From UBA4416 sp040386075 (lineage in GTDB: Bacteria > Bacteroidota > Bacteroidia > B-17B0 > Aurantibacillaceae): a stretch of DNA of 64,000 nucleotides. The stretch covers positions 248,001 through 312,000 of the forward strand of contig JAZKGE010000019.1 in assembly GCA_040386075.1 (NCBI GenBank), written 5' to 3'. The notes below the pieces were generated by a model, which saw only the letters and a program-made list of their open reading frames with translations, searched no databases and was not told the DNA's origin. Shown one piece after another: positions 33,105-41,636 of this stretch (position 1 is its first letter; every line of letters starts with the position of its first letter). The position numbers and the translations under genes were made by a program.

Positions 33105-35228
33105 TTATTTTGATTCCGGAGCATCTTCGATAGCTTCTGAATTTTCTTCACCTTTTACTTGTGGTTTGTAAATAGGCTTGTCTGATTTAGGAGCATTTGG
33201 ATCTACGTAATCCCAGTTAACAATACGGAATACTGTACGACGGTTCTTTTGGTGTAAAGCATTTTTTTCTTCTTTGGTTTTTGCTTTATTGATCTGAGCG
33301 TCAGTAATTAATAGTTTTTTCTCACCCCAACCTTTAAATGTTAAACGTGCAGCAGGAATTTTTTTCTCGTTAATTAAATAATCAACACAAGACTTAGCAC
33401 GAGCCTCAGAAAGAACCTGGTTTTTCGCGTCAGAACCACGGCTATCTGTGTGAGATTGTAACTCAACTACGATAGAAGGATTGTCCATTAACGTTTGGTA
33501 TAAAAAGTTCAGGGAATCCTTAGAGTTTAATGGTTTACGAGTATCATTTGATGGATCAGTTCCTGCAGGGTCAACTAACAGGTCTGCTTTACCCAAAGCG
33601 TATAATACGGCAGGAAAACGAATCTCAGCTTTAACCGGAGTTAAGGCGAAGTCTTTTACAAAATCTTTTGATTCATTCTCATCAACCGTAGTTAATTTAC
33701 CCATATCCTTGTTAGCAAGGAAACCTAATTTAAAAGTTGTTGAAACAGTGTTTTTATCTGTACCTACAGTTACTTCGTAAGAAGTATTCTCTTTTAATTT
33801 AAAATTGTATTTACCATCAGCACCTGTTTTAAATTCAAACATATCTCCGCTTGAACCTTTTAAGTGAATCAAAGCATTTGTAACTGGCTCATTGTTTTCA
33901 GCACTAACAACAGTACCCGTTAAGTTGAAATTTAATGGTGGTAAGATGAATGAATAGATATCATCACTTCCTTTTCCACCTTCACGGTTAGAAGAGAAAT
34001 AACCTTTGATCTTTTTACCTTCGAAAACGATACCAAAATCATCACCGGCCGAGTTCATTGGTGATTTTAAATTTTCAGGTGCTTTAGTGAATTTACCATT
34101 AGCATCTTTTTCTGCTTTGAATAGATCTAAACCACCCATACCTAAATGGTAGTTTGAAGAAAAATATAAAGTTTTGTCATCATCTGCGATATACGGATAA
34201 CCTTCGCTGCCTTGAGTGTTAACGCTTGGCCCTGCGTTTATAGCCGGCCCCCAGGTTTTATCTTTTTTACTATAAGTACTAAACCAGATATCAGTTCCAC
34301 CGTAACCGCCCGGTAATTTTGCATCAAAGTATAAAGTGTTTCCATCAGCAGAAACTGCTGCGTGACGTAAATGCACTGAATCTACGTTAAATGGCAATAA
34401 TTCAGGATCTCCCCATGATGGACCTGATTTTTTACATACATATAACTGACATTTTAATTCTTTTCCTTTTGCTTCTCCACAACGTGTCATGAACATCAGG
34501 TCGCCTTTTTTAGTAACATAAGCACCACCTTCATTCATTTTAGAAACTAAAGTAGTAGCAATTGTAACAGGCGTGCTCCATTTACCATTCTTATCTAATT
34601 TTGTTTCATAGATATCAGAGTGATTTTGACCTGTAGTAACGTCAACAGCACCTTGAGCACCCTGACGGGTAGAAGTAAAGTATAATGTCGTGAATTTTTT
34701 ATCAGCGTAAGCAGGACCAAAATCAGCTTCTTTAGAGTTGATCAAAGCCATGTTCTCAACTTTTAAACGAGTTTCAGGAGTGTTTTTGGCATCTTTCCAT
34801 TGTTGAGCTAACTCACATGATTTAACACCATTCTCTCCGCGAGGATCAGAAGGCATTTCTTTTTTGTAATTATTGTATTCAACGATCGCTTCAGGATAAC
34901 GTTGCTGAGCTTTTAAAACGTCAGCTAAGTGTAAGATAGCGATTGGATCAGGATATTTTGCCTTAATAGCTTTGCTATAATAGGTTTCAGCACCTTTTAA
35001 ATCATTGATCTGCTTGTATGAGTCAGCTGTTCTGTATAAAATTCTTGCTTTTGCATCAGCTTTCTTTACTTTGGTATAAGCTTGCTTATAAAGCTCAATA
35101 GCATTAAAGTATTGGTGATGTTCGTATGCAACATCAGCATCTTTTAAATAATTTTTCTGAGCGCTTACAGAAAATACGAACGCAATGATAGCGGTAGTGG
35201 TTAGTGCTAGTTTTTTTAAGTTTTTCAT
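33105..35228 (-). CDS. PorE-like OmpA-family protein (TPR, PD40 propeller, CRD, OmpA)
   Basis: 707 residues. A signal peptide (about 1-23) is followed by TPR repeats (about 28-150), a WD40-like PD40 beta-propeller (about 170-425; blades such as GNTLYFDAKLPGGYGGTDIW and DKTLYFSSNYHLGMGGLDLF), a carboxypeptidase-regulatory-like domain (about 432-515; LTGTVVSAENNEPVTNALI) and an OmpA peptidoglycan-binding domain (about 560-680; VELQSHTDSRGS, NQVLSEARAKSCVDYL). This is the architecture of PorE, which anchors the type IX secretion/PorKN complex to peptidoglycan. Bacteroidota carry several paralogues, so the exact role is inference. Confidence 0.85.
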   Translation of the reverse strand: MKNLKKLALTTTAIIAFVFSVSAQKNYLKDADVAYEHHQYFNAIELYKQAYTKVKKADAKARILYRTADSYKQINDLKGAETYYSKAIKAKYPDPIAILHLADVLKAQQRYPEAIVEYNNYKKEMPSDPRGENGVKSCELAQQWKDAKNTPETRLKVENMALINSKEADFGPAYADKKFTTLYFTSTRQGAQGAVDVTTGQNHSDIYETKLDKNGKWSTPVTIATTLVSKMNEGGAYVTKKGDLMFMTRCGEAKGKELKCQLYVCKKSGPSWGDPELLPFNVDSVHLRHAAVSADGNTLYFDAKLPGGYGGTDIWFSTYSKKDKTWGPAINAGPSVNTQGSEGYPYIADDDKTLYFSSNYHLGMGGLDLFKAEKDANGKFTKAPENLKSPMNSAGDDFGIVFEGKKIKGYFSSNREGGKGSDDIYSFILPPLNFNLTGTVVSAENNEPVTNALIHLKGSSGDMFEFKTGADGKYNFKLKENTSYEVTVGTDKNTVSTTFKLGFLANKDMGKLTTVDENESKDFVKDFALTPVKAEIRFPAVLYALGKADLLVDPAGTDPSNDTRKPLNSKDSLNFLYQTLMDNPSIVVELQSHTDSRGSDAKNQVLSEARAKSCVDYLINEKKIPAARLTFKGWGEKKLLITDAQINKAKTKEEKNALHQKNRRTVFRIVNWDYVDPNAPKSDKPIYKPQVKGEENSEAIEDAPESK

Positions 35229-35447
35229 AGGTAATTAAACTTTATAAGTTGCTAAGATATATAATTTTTTAAAACTGCAAAAATTTTAAGCATTATTTTA
35301 GCCCTATTCGTCTAAAGAATCCCTTTATTTACGATTCATGTACTGGGTTTAGCCCTGTGTAAAAGCCACTTTTATTGATTTAGGCTTGTATTTTCACAAT
35401 TATCAGGCTAAATCGTAAACTTAAACCAATTCGAAAGAATTAGCGTA

Positions 35448-35455
35448 TATCTTTG
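35448..35455 (+). promoter_or_regulatory. -7 box TATCTTTG six bases before the DoxX-like start
   Basis: An exact TAnnTTTG match ends six bases before the ATG at 35462. The sequence TATCTTTGAGA and the spacing are the same as at 6495. No -33 TTTG is visible. The message is probably leaderless. Confidence 0.55.
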
Positions 35456-35461
35456 AGATCT

Positions 35462-35845
35462 ATGAAAAATATAGTTTATCAGTTTTTCTTTTATTTGATG
35501 GTTTTACTCTACGTGATTGCGGGGATCAATCATTTTGTAAAACCTGAATTTTATGAAAAAATGATGCCTGTTTACTTACCCTTTCACTCTTTTTGTGTTT
35601 ACCTGAGTGGTGTGTGCGAAATTATATTCGCACTTTTACTGATCCCAAAAGTTACCCGAAAAGCTGCGGCGCGCTTGATCATTGCTATGCTGATCGTTTT
35701 TTTTATCATTCATATTCAAATGCTGATCGACAATTGGGATAATGATAGTGTGATGTTTTGGATAGCTGTCATCCGAATTCCTATACAGTTTGTTTTGATA
35801 GGGTGGGCTTATCTGTACACAAAAAATCCTCAACTTAAAAGCTGA
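35462..35845 (+). CDS. DoxX-like small membrane protein
   Basis: 127 residues from the ATG at 35462 (MKNIVYQFFFYLMVL); a TTG nine bases upstream is part of the -7 box and is not the start. Four hydrophobic helices are present. The motif VIAGINHFVKPEFYEKMMP, then SGVCEIIFALLLIPKVTRK, is typical of DoxX-like/MauE-related proteins. Function in Bacteroidota unknown. Ends near a short hairpin (35824-35851) and then the palindromic repeat at 35861. Confidence 0.82.
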   Translation: MKNIVYQFFFYLMVLLYVIAGINHFVKPEFYEKMMPVYLPFHSFCVYLSGVCEIIFALLLIPKVTRKAAARLIIAMLIVFFIIHIQMLIDNWDNDSVMFWIAVIRIPIQFVLIGWAYLYTKNPQLKS

Positions 35846-35860
35846 GGATTTAAATGTTTT

Positions 35861-35930
35861 GTCACTTCGAGCGAAGTCGAGAAGTATTCTTGTAAGTACT
35901 GGTCTAGTTCTCGACTTCGCTCGAACTGAC
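35861..35930. repeat. Dispersed-type palindromic element
   Basis: Perfect 18-bp inverted arms, TTCGAGCGAAGTCGAGAA (35866-35883) and its complement (35908-35925), are flanked by GTCAC and CTGAC ends. The element fills the gap between two convergent genes (DoxX-like and glnN). The sequence is of the kind found in many copies between genes in Bacteroidota genomes. In RNA it would form a long hairpin and may act as a terminator or message stabiliser. Only one copy is seen in this window. Confidence 0.7.
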
Positions 35931-35953
35931 AGATAACAGAAATACTAATTCTA

Positions 35954-38143
35954 CTATCTTAAATAAAGCATTTCGCGATATTTTGGTAATGGCCAGGTTG
36001 CATCGTCCACAATTCCTTCCAGTTTGTCTACATTATAACGCATCGACTCAAAGTAAGGCTTTACTTTTTCGCAATAGGCGTGCGCTTGTTTTTTAGCTGA
36101 GTCCAAATTGTTTGCTTTCTTACGCTCTTCGGTCATTAAGTCGGCTTCTGTCTTAATAATCGTTACTTTTTCGGATATCTCTTTGATCAGTTCCAGCTGG
36201 CTTTTAGCAACAACTTTAAACTCGGCAGGCGTCATAATTTCTTTCATGCCTCTTACGGATTCTACCAAAGTTTTTTGATAGTTCAAGGCTGCAGGAATGA
36301 TCTGATTACTTACCATATCAGCAATGATGCGTGATTCGATCTGAATTTTTTTAGTGTAAGTTTCCAAAGCAATTTCGTAACGTGCTTCCTGCTCACGATG
36401 ACTTAAAATACCTTGCGACTCGAACATGCTTAATGTTTTTTTGGAGATCATTGCCTCTAAAGCACCAGGTGTAGTTGAGATATTATTTAATCCGCGTTTT
36501 TTTGCTTCTGCTTTCCATGCATCTCCATAACCATTTCCTTCAAAACGAATTTTTTTACTTTCGATAATGTATTTCTTTAATGTTTGAAAAATAGCTTCAT
36601 CTTTTTCTACTTTTTTATTCATCAAAGCATCCACATCTTTTTTGAAAGTAACCAATTGTTCTGCCATGATCGAATTTAGTACGGTCATCGGTCCGCCGCA
36701 ATTGGCGCTTGATCCAACGGCTCTGAACTCAAATTTATTTCCGGTGAAGGCAAATGGAGAAGTTCTGTTTCTGTCTGTATTGTCCAACAAAATATCGGGA
36801 ATACGACCGATATTCATTTTCAAAGCGGTTTTTTCTTCCGGACTCATTTTTCCGTTATGAATTGCTTTTTCCAACTCATCCAATACTTTTGATAATTGCT
36901 CACCTAAGAAAACCGACATAATAGCCGGTGGCGCTTCGTTAGCACCCAAACGGTGATCATTATTAGCAGATGCAATAGAAGCACGTAATAGATCGCCGTG
37001 TTCATAAACTGCTTTTACAGTATTCACAAAGAAGGTTAAGAATTGTAAATTTGTTTTAGGAGTTTTGCCCGGAGACAGTAGGTTCTTTCCTGTGTTAGTT
37101 GCTAAACTCCAGTTGTTATGCTTACCGCTTCCGTTAACACCGGCATAAGGTTTTTCGTGCATCAATACACGGAAGTTGTGACGGATCGCCACTTTTTCCA
37201 TTACGTCCATCAATAGCAAGTTGTGATCAACTGCTAAATTTGTTTCTTCAAAAACAGGAGCACATTCAAACTGCGCAGGAGCAACTTCATTGTGACGTGT
37301 ACGAACCGGTATTCCTAACAAATGAGATTCATATTCAAAATCACGCATGTAGGCCGAAACCCTTTCCGGAATAGAACCCCAGTAATGATCTTCTAATTGC
37401 TGACCTTTTGCAGGAGCGTGTCCAAATAAAGTACGGCCGGTTTGTTGCAGATCGTAACGAATATTATATAAAGCAGAATCTACTAAAAAATATTCCTGTT
37501 CCCAACCCAAAGTAGCAATCACTTTAGTTACGTTCTTATCAAAATATTGGCAAACATCAGTAGCTGCTTTATCTATCGCATGTAAGGATTTCAATAAAGG
37601 TGTTTTAAAATCTAACGATTCACCTGTATAAGAAATAAAGATGGTAGGAATACACAAAGTTTCTCCCCAGATAAAAGCCGGAGATGTTGGATCCCAGGCA
37701 GTATAACCACGTGCTTCAAATGTATTACGAATTCCTCCATTGGGGAAAGAAGACGCATCCGGCTCTTGCTGTACTAAAGCATTTCCGCTGAAACGCTCGA
37801 TGGCTCTTCCACCTTCGATCGGTTCAAAAAAGCCGTCATGTTTTTCGGCAGTAGCACCTGATAATGGTTGGAACCAGTGGGTAAAGTGTGTTACACCTTT
37901 GCTTTGAGCCCAGGCTTTCATGCAGGCAGCAACCTGGTCGGCCATTTTACGTTCAACAATGGTTCCCTGGTTCATAGAGTTTTGAATGCTGTTAAAAGCC
38001 TCTTCTGAAAGGAATTCACGCATGGCATCCAAACCAAATACGTTCGATCCGTAATACTGTGAAACCTGTTGATTGTTGTTATTAAACTCTACAGGAGTTC
38101 TTTTTCCAACGTCTTGCATGGCTAAAATGCGTCTTGTGCTCAT
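35954..38143 (-). CDS. glnN: Glutamine synthetase type III
   Basis: 729 residues, the size of GSIII (type I is about 470). It forms glutamine from glutamate, ammonia and ATP. GSIII features include WFQPLSGATAEKHDGF, TWEQ-type metal segment LGWEQEYFLVD, RTRHNEVAPAQFE, VNGSGKHNNWSLAT and FEFRAVGSSANCGGP. The extended C-terminal helical region (ETYTKKIQIESRII onward) is also typical. It is convergent with the DoxX-like gene. A palindrome at 38184-38209 overlaps its promoter. Confidence 0.96.
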   Translation of the reverse strand: MSTRRILAMQDVGKRTPVEFNNNNQQVSQYYGSNVFGLDAMREFLSEEAFNSIQNSMNQGTIVERKMADQVAACMKAWAQSKGVTHFTHWFQPLSGATAEKHDGFFEPIEGGRAIERFSGNALVQQEPDASSFPNGGIRNTFEARGYTAWDPTSPAFIWGETLCIPTIFISYTGESLDFKTPLLKSLHAIDKAATDVCQYFDKNVTKVIATLGWEQEYFLVDSALYNIRYDLQQTGRTLFGHAPAKGQQLEDHYWGSIPERVSAYMRDFEYESHLLGIPVRTRHNEVAPAQFECAPVFEETNLAVDHNLLLMDVMEKVAIRHNFRVLMHEKPYAGVNGSGKHNNWSLATNTGKNLLSPGKTPKTNLQFLTFFVNTVKAVYEHGDLLRASIASANNDHRLGANEAPPAIMSVFLGEQLSKVLDELEKAIHNGKMSPEEKTALKMNIGRIPDILLDNTDRNRTSPFAFTGNKFEFRAVGSSANCGGPMTVLNSIMAEQLVTFKKDVDALMNKKVEKDEAIFQTLKKYIIESKKIRFEGNGYGDAWKAEAKKRGLNNISTTPGALEAMISKKTLSMFESQGILSHREQEARYEIALETYTKKIQIESRIIADMVSNQIIPAALNYQKTLVESVRGMKEIMTPAEFKVVAKSQLELIKEISEKVTIIKTEADLMTEERKKANNLDSAKKQAHAYCEKVKPYFESMRYNVDKLEGIVDDATWPLPKYREMLYLR

Positions 38144-38183
38144 AATTTTTTGGATTTTATAGGGTTAAAATGTAAATTTTCAA

Positions 38184-38209
38184 TTTTTTGACAAAAATAT
38201 GTCAAAAAA
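38184..38209 (-). promoter_or_regulatory. glnN promoter overlapped by a TTTTTTGAC-N8-GTCAAAAAA palindrome
   Basis: Perfect 9-bp arms (38184-38192 and 38201-38209) are separated by eight bases. On the minus strand an exact -7 box TATTTTTG (38199-38192) lies inside the palindrome, about 50 bases before the ATG. A dimeric regulator bound there would directly control glnN. Which regulator is unknown. Confidence 0.5.
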
Positions 38210-38321
38210 AGGGGGGGTGCAAGAAAAAAAATCAACTTTTAATGAAAATTATGTTCAAAGTGAGGGGGTATGATATTAAAATTTCTCATTTTATTTGAAA
38301 ATGAGCATAATTGAATAAAAA

Positions 38322-38347
38322 ATGCCTGACTGTTTATAGTCAGGCAT
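38322..38347 (-). terminator. Intrinsic terminator of the choice-of-anchor-type gene
   Basis: ATGCCTGACT (38322-38331) pairs perfectly with AGTCAGGCAT (38338-38347) around a six-base loop. On the minus strand the stem is followed by six U residues. A second inverted repeat, CTCATTTT/AAAATGAG, lies at 38285-38305. Confidence 0.88.
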
Positions 38348-38372
38348 CAACTTAAAATAAAACCCGGTTACA

Positions 38373-39422
38373 TTAATTAACCACTAACTTTTTAACTGTT
38401 TTACCTTTATCAGTTGTAATGTGAAGAAAGTAAACACCTTTTGCAGTATTATTCAATTGAATTGTATGTGTGTTTTTATCGTATTGAATATTTTCAACAC
38501 GTTTGCCCTGGTACGAATATAGCTCAAGGGAATTTGCTGTATTTTTTTCTATATCAACATGAACAATTGATCCTGAAGTTGGATTTGGATAAATAGATAC
38601 ATTAATGTCATTTTCTGTTTCTAAAACACCGGTCGGTGTGTTTGGTACAGATTTAAACGAGTTAGTTAAAAACATAACACTTGAATCAAAAACTCCATCA
38701 CCTACATCTGCAATCGCTAATTTAAAATGATACGTCTGGCCTATTGTTACCGGAACTAATCCTTGTAATCCAGTTGTAAATCCATCGAAGGCTACATCAG
38801 TTCCATTTGTATTATCAATATAATAGGCGCAATTATTACAGGGGCCTGTGCCACCCTGCCCATTATTTATCGAATTTACAGAAACCATTGGTGTAGTTGT
38901 TCCGGGTACAAATGCAAAATTAGTGTTATTGTAGTTTCCACCCGCAGGGTTAGGGCCGGTAACGGCAATTGCAAATGCATCATTAAAGCCAGCGTATACA
39001 AATTCATTATATTCTTCAGATCCGAATGCAAAACTAAATAATAAATTTGCGTTACTAGGCACACAATCAAATTCAATAATACAGGCATCATACGTTGCTC
39101 CGCCTGCAATCACGCTAATTAAAGGATCGCCCATTGTCATGTTGTCTGTACTTGCAAATGCACCTGCCGGATTGCTGATCAATCCGTTAACCACACCAGT
39201 ACTCATAATAATGCCACTTCCAAAAGCCATATTTGATGTGCCCGAATAAAAGCCATAAGAGTTAGGGGCACCTGTTACGGTCATATTTGAGATGGTAAGC
39301 CCAACACCCTGGAAATAATTTGTAAGATCTGCCATGCTTGGCGAAACCGTAAATGTTAACTGGCTAAAACCGTTTGACAAAGAGATTGCCGTAAACAAAA
39401 ATGCGAAGTAGATTTTTTTCAT
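38373..39422 (-). CDS. Secreted protein with choice-of-anchor L-like domain and type IX sorting domain
   Basis: 349 residues. A signal peptide (ending about residue 20, NGFSQ) precedes a domain of about 235 residues with the choice-of-anchor L pattern (GVGLTISNMTV, FGSGIIMSTG, LLFSFAFGSEEYNEFV, HFKLAIADVGDGVFDSSVM). The C-terminal 75 residues are a type A type IX secretion sorting domain: VSIYPNPTSG, LELYSYQGKRV, NTAKGVYFLHI and KKLVVN. It should be exported to the cell surface. Monocistronic, ending in a good terminator. Confidence 0.88.
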   Translation of the reverse strand: MKKIYFAFLFTAISLSNGFSQLTFTVSPSMADLTNYFQGVGLTISNMTVTGAPNSYGFYSGTSNMAFGSGIIMSTGVVNGLISNPAGAFASTDNMTMGDPLISVIAGGATYDACIIEFDCVPSNANLLFSFAFGSEEYNEFVYAGFNDAFAIAVTGPNPAGGNYNNTNFAFVPGTTTPMVSVNSINNGQGGTGPCNNCAYYIDNTNGTDVAFDGFTTGLQGLVPVTIGQTYHFKLAIADVGDGVFDSSVMFLTNSFKSVPNTPTGVLETENDINVSIYPNPTSGSIVHVDIEKNTANSLELYSYQGKRVENIQYDKNTHTIQLNNTAKGVYFLHITTDKGKTVKKLVVN

Positions 39423-39546
39423 GATAAAAATATTTTAAAATAAATTTAGGAATAAAACATGAAAAAATAAACAAAAGACGCATTTAAATTGAATCGACTT
39501 ATTGAAATAGCTATAATTCTGAGTAAAAAAATGTATTTTTACACTG

Positions 39547-41631
39547 ATGAATTTTTTGTTTCCTACATTTTTAATTGGTTTAGCAGCGATCGCCATTCCC
39601 ATTATCATTCATCTCTTCAATTTTAGAAAATACAAGAAAGTTTATTTTACCAATGTTCAGTTCCTTAAAGAATTAAAACAGGAAAGCGACAGTAAATCCA
39701 AATTAAAAGAATGGCTCATTTTGGCCATGAGAATATTGGCAATAGCCTGTTTGGTATTTACTTTTTCACAGCCCTTTATTCCCGGAAAAACAAAAGCTGT
39801 ACAGGGCGAAAAAGCTATTAGCATTTATATCGACAATTCCTTCAGTATGGAAAGCACCAACAAAAAAGGCACATTGTTGGAAAATGCCAAGCAACATGCT
39901 ACTGAGATCGTCAATACATTTAATGCAAGCGATAAATTTCAATTATTGACCAATGATTTTGAAGGAAGACATCAGCGCTTTGTTTCTAAGGAAGAATTCA
40001 TTGAACAGATAAACGACGTTAAAATATCATCAGCTACAAAAAGCATCAACGATGTGATAAAGCGCCAACAGGATTTTTTACAAAATTCTTCCTCTAAGAA
40101 CAAGCGTATTTTTTTGTTGAGTGATTTTCAAAAAAACACTTCTGCTATTTCTAAGATAGACGTTGATACCAGCATTACTATTAGCTGTATTCCTATTGTT
40201 TCTTCAGAGATCAATAACGTGTACATTGATAGCGTTTGGTTTGAAACCCCTGTTCAACAATACGAAACTCAACAAGTTGTTCACGCAATTGTGATCAATA
40301 AAAGCAACAAGGATATTGAAAATGGCAGTTTAAAATTGTATATTAATGAGGCACAGGTTTCATTAGCATCTTTCAATGCAAGTGCTGGCAATAAAAAAGA
40401 CGTGAGCATCTCTTTTACCGTAAAAGCAAAAGGCATTAATAAAGGAGTTTTGAAAATAGAAGATTATCCTATTACCTATGATGATCATTTTTATTTTAGT
40501 TTTAATGCACAAACTTCCATCAATGCGTTGGTAATTAATGGCAAGGACACTAAAACTTCAGGTAATTTCAGGTCCCTGATGCAGAATGATAGTTTGTTTG
40601 TTTATAGAGAAAACAGCGAATCATCGATTGATTATAACCTGTTTGCAAATACAAATATTATTATTCTAAACGAATTAGGTTCTTTAACTTCAGGATTAAC
40701 ATCTGAGTTACAAAAGTTTATCGGTAATGGTGGAAGTGTGGTCGTCTTTCCTGATAAAAAAGCCGACCTGGCCTCTTACAATACAGCTTTTCAGGTAATG
40801 CAGTTGCCACAGATCACAAAGTTTGATACGATTAATACCAAAACCCAAAGCATTAATTTTGAGCAGGGATTGTATGAGGGTGTATTTGATAAGCTTGATC
40901 AGCGGATGGATCTCCCAAAAGTATTTGAGCATTTTGAGTTTACTAAAACCACCAATAATAATTCGCAAAATATTGTATTGCTGCAAAACGGACAATTTTT
41001 ACTTTCATTAAATGCCACCGGCAATGGTAAAGTGTATCTGTTTTCTATCGCTTCCGATGAAACGAGCTCAAATTTGTTAAAGCACGCCTTGTTTGTCCCT
41101 ACTATTATTAAAATGGCTATCCTGAGTTTAAAGCCTTCGCCGGTGTATTATAAAACAGCTGTTAACGAAGCTATTGTTTTGAGCAGTACCACTAATTTCT
41201 CAGATAAACCTTTGCATATTGTAAAAGATGATGCTTTGGCAACTTCAACAAACTCAATTTCTCCAACAGCCAAAAAGGTAGATGTGATACCAGAACACCG
41301 CTTGTTGAATAATGCTACAACTTTGTTTACCCAAAATCAGATCACCGAGGCCGGACAATATGGAGTTTTTGAAAATGGCCAACTGATAAAGGATCTTGCT
41401 TTTAATTTCGACAGGAAAGAATCCGACATGAATTTTATGAGTAACGAGGATCTGCAAAAACAAATTGATGAAAAAGGTTTAAAAAACATCTCCATTATTG
41501 TCCCCGACGAAAAAACATTAACAAATGCTTTGCAAGAAGTGAACGATGGTAAAAAACTATGGAAATTGTTTTTAATTTTAGCATTGGTATTTTTAGCGGC
41601 AGAGATCTTAATAATCAGATTATTTAAATAG
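39547..41631 (+). CDS. BatA-domain membrane protein
   Basis: 694 residues. The BatA N-terminal domain is clear: MNFLFPTFLIGLAAIAIPII, HLFNFRKYKKVYFTNVQFL and a second helix WLILAMRILAIACLVFTFSQ. A von Willebrand A-like region follows (AISIYIDNSFSMESTN with the DxSxS metal-site pattern, about residues 95-110). A large periplasmic part and a C-terminal transmembrane helix (about 672-692) complete it. Related to Bat (Bacteroides aerotolerance) proteins. A TATTTTTA near-match to the -7 box lies at 39534-39541, five bases before the ATG. The stop is five bases before the dihydroorotase-like gene. Confidence 0.87.
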   Translation: MNFLFPTFLIGLAAIAIPIIIHLFNFRKYKKVYFTNVQFLKELKQESDSKSKLKEWLILAMRILAIACLVFTFSQPFIPGKTKAVQGEKAISIYIDNSFSMESTNKKGTLLENAKQHATEIVNTFNASDKFQLLTNDFEGRHQRFVSKEEFIEQINDVKISSATKSINDVIKRQQDFLQNSSSKNKRIFLLSDFQKNTSAISKIDVDTSITISCIPIVSSEINNVYIDSVWFETPVQQYETQQVVHAIVINKSNKDIENGSLKLYINEAQVSLASFNASAGNKKDVSISFTVKAKGINKGVLKIEDYPITYDDHFYFSFNAQTSINALVINGKDTKTSGNFRSLMQNDSLFVYRENSESSIDYNLFANTNIIILNELGSLTSGLTSELQKFIGNGGSVVVFPDKKADLASYNTAFQVMQLPQITKFDTINTKTQSINFEQGLYEGVFDKLDQRMDLPKVFEHFEFTKTTNNNSQNIVLLQNGQFLLSLNATGNGKVYLFSIASDETSSNLLKHALFVPTIIKMAILSLKPSPVYYKTAVNEAIVLSSTTNFSDKPLHIVKDDALATSTNSISPTAKKVDVIPEHRLLNNATTLFTQNQITEAGQYGVFENGQLIKDLAFNFDRKESDMNFMSNEDLQKQIDEKGLKNISIIVPDEKTLTNALQEVNDGKKLWKLFLILALVFLAAEILIIRLFK

Positions 41632-41636
41632 AGGAT

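Noticed and set aside
35824..35851. Strong terminator for the DoxX-like gene
   Set aside because: The stem CCTCA/TGAGG is short and lacks a proper U-tract; the following palindromic element is a better candidate for ending transcription.
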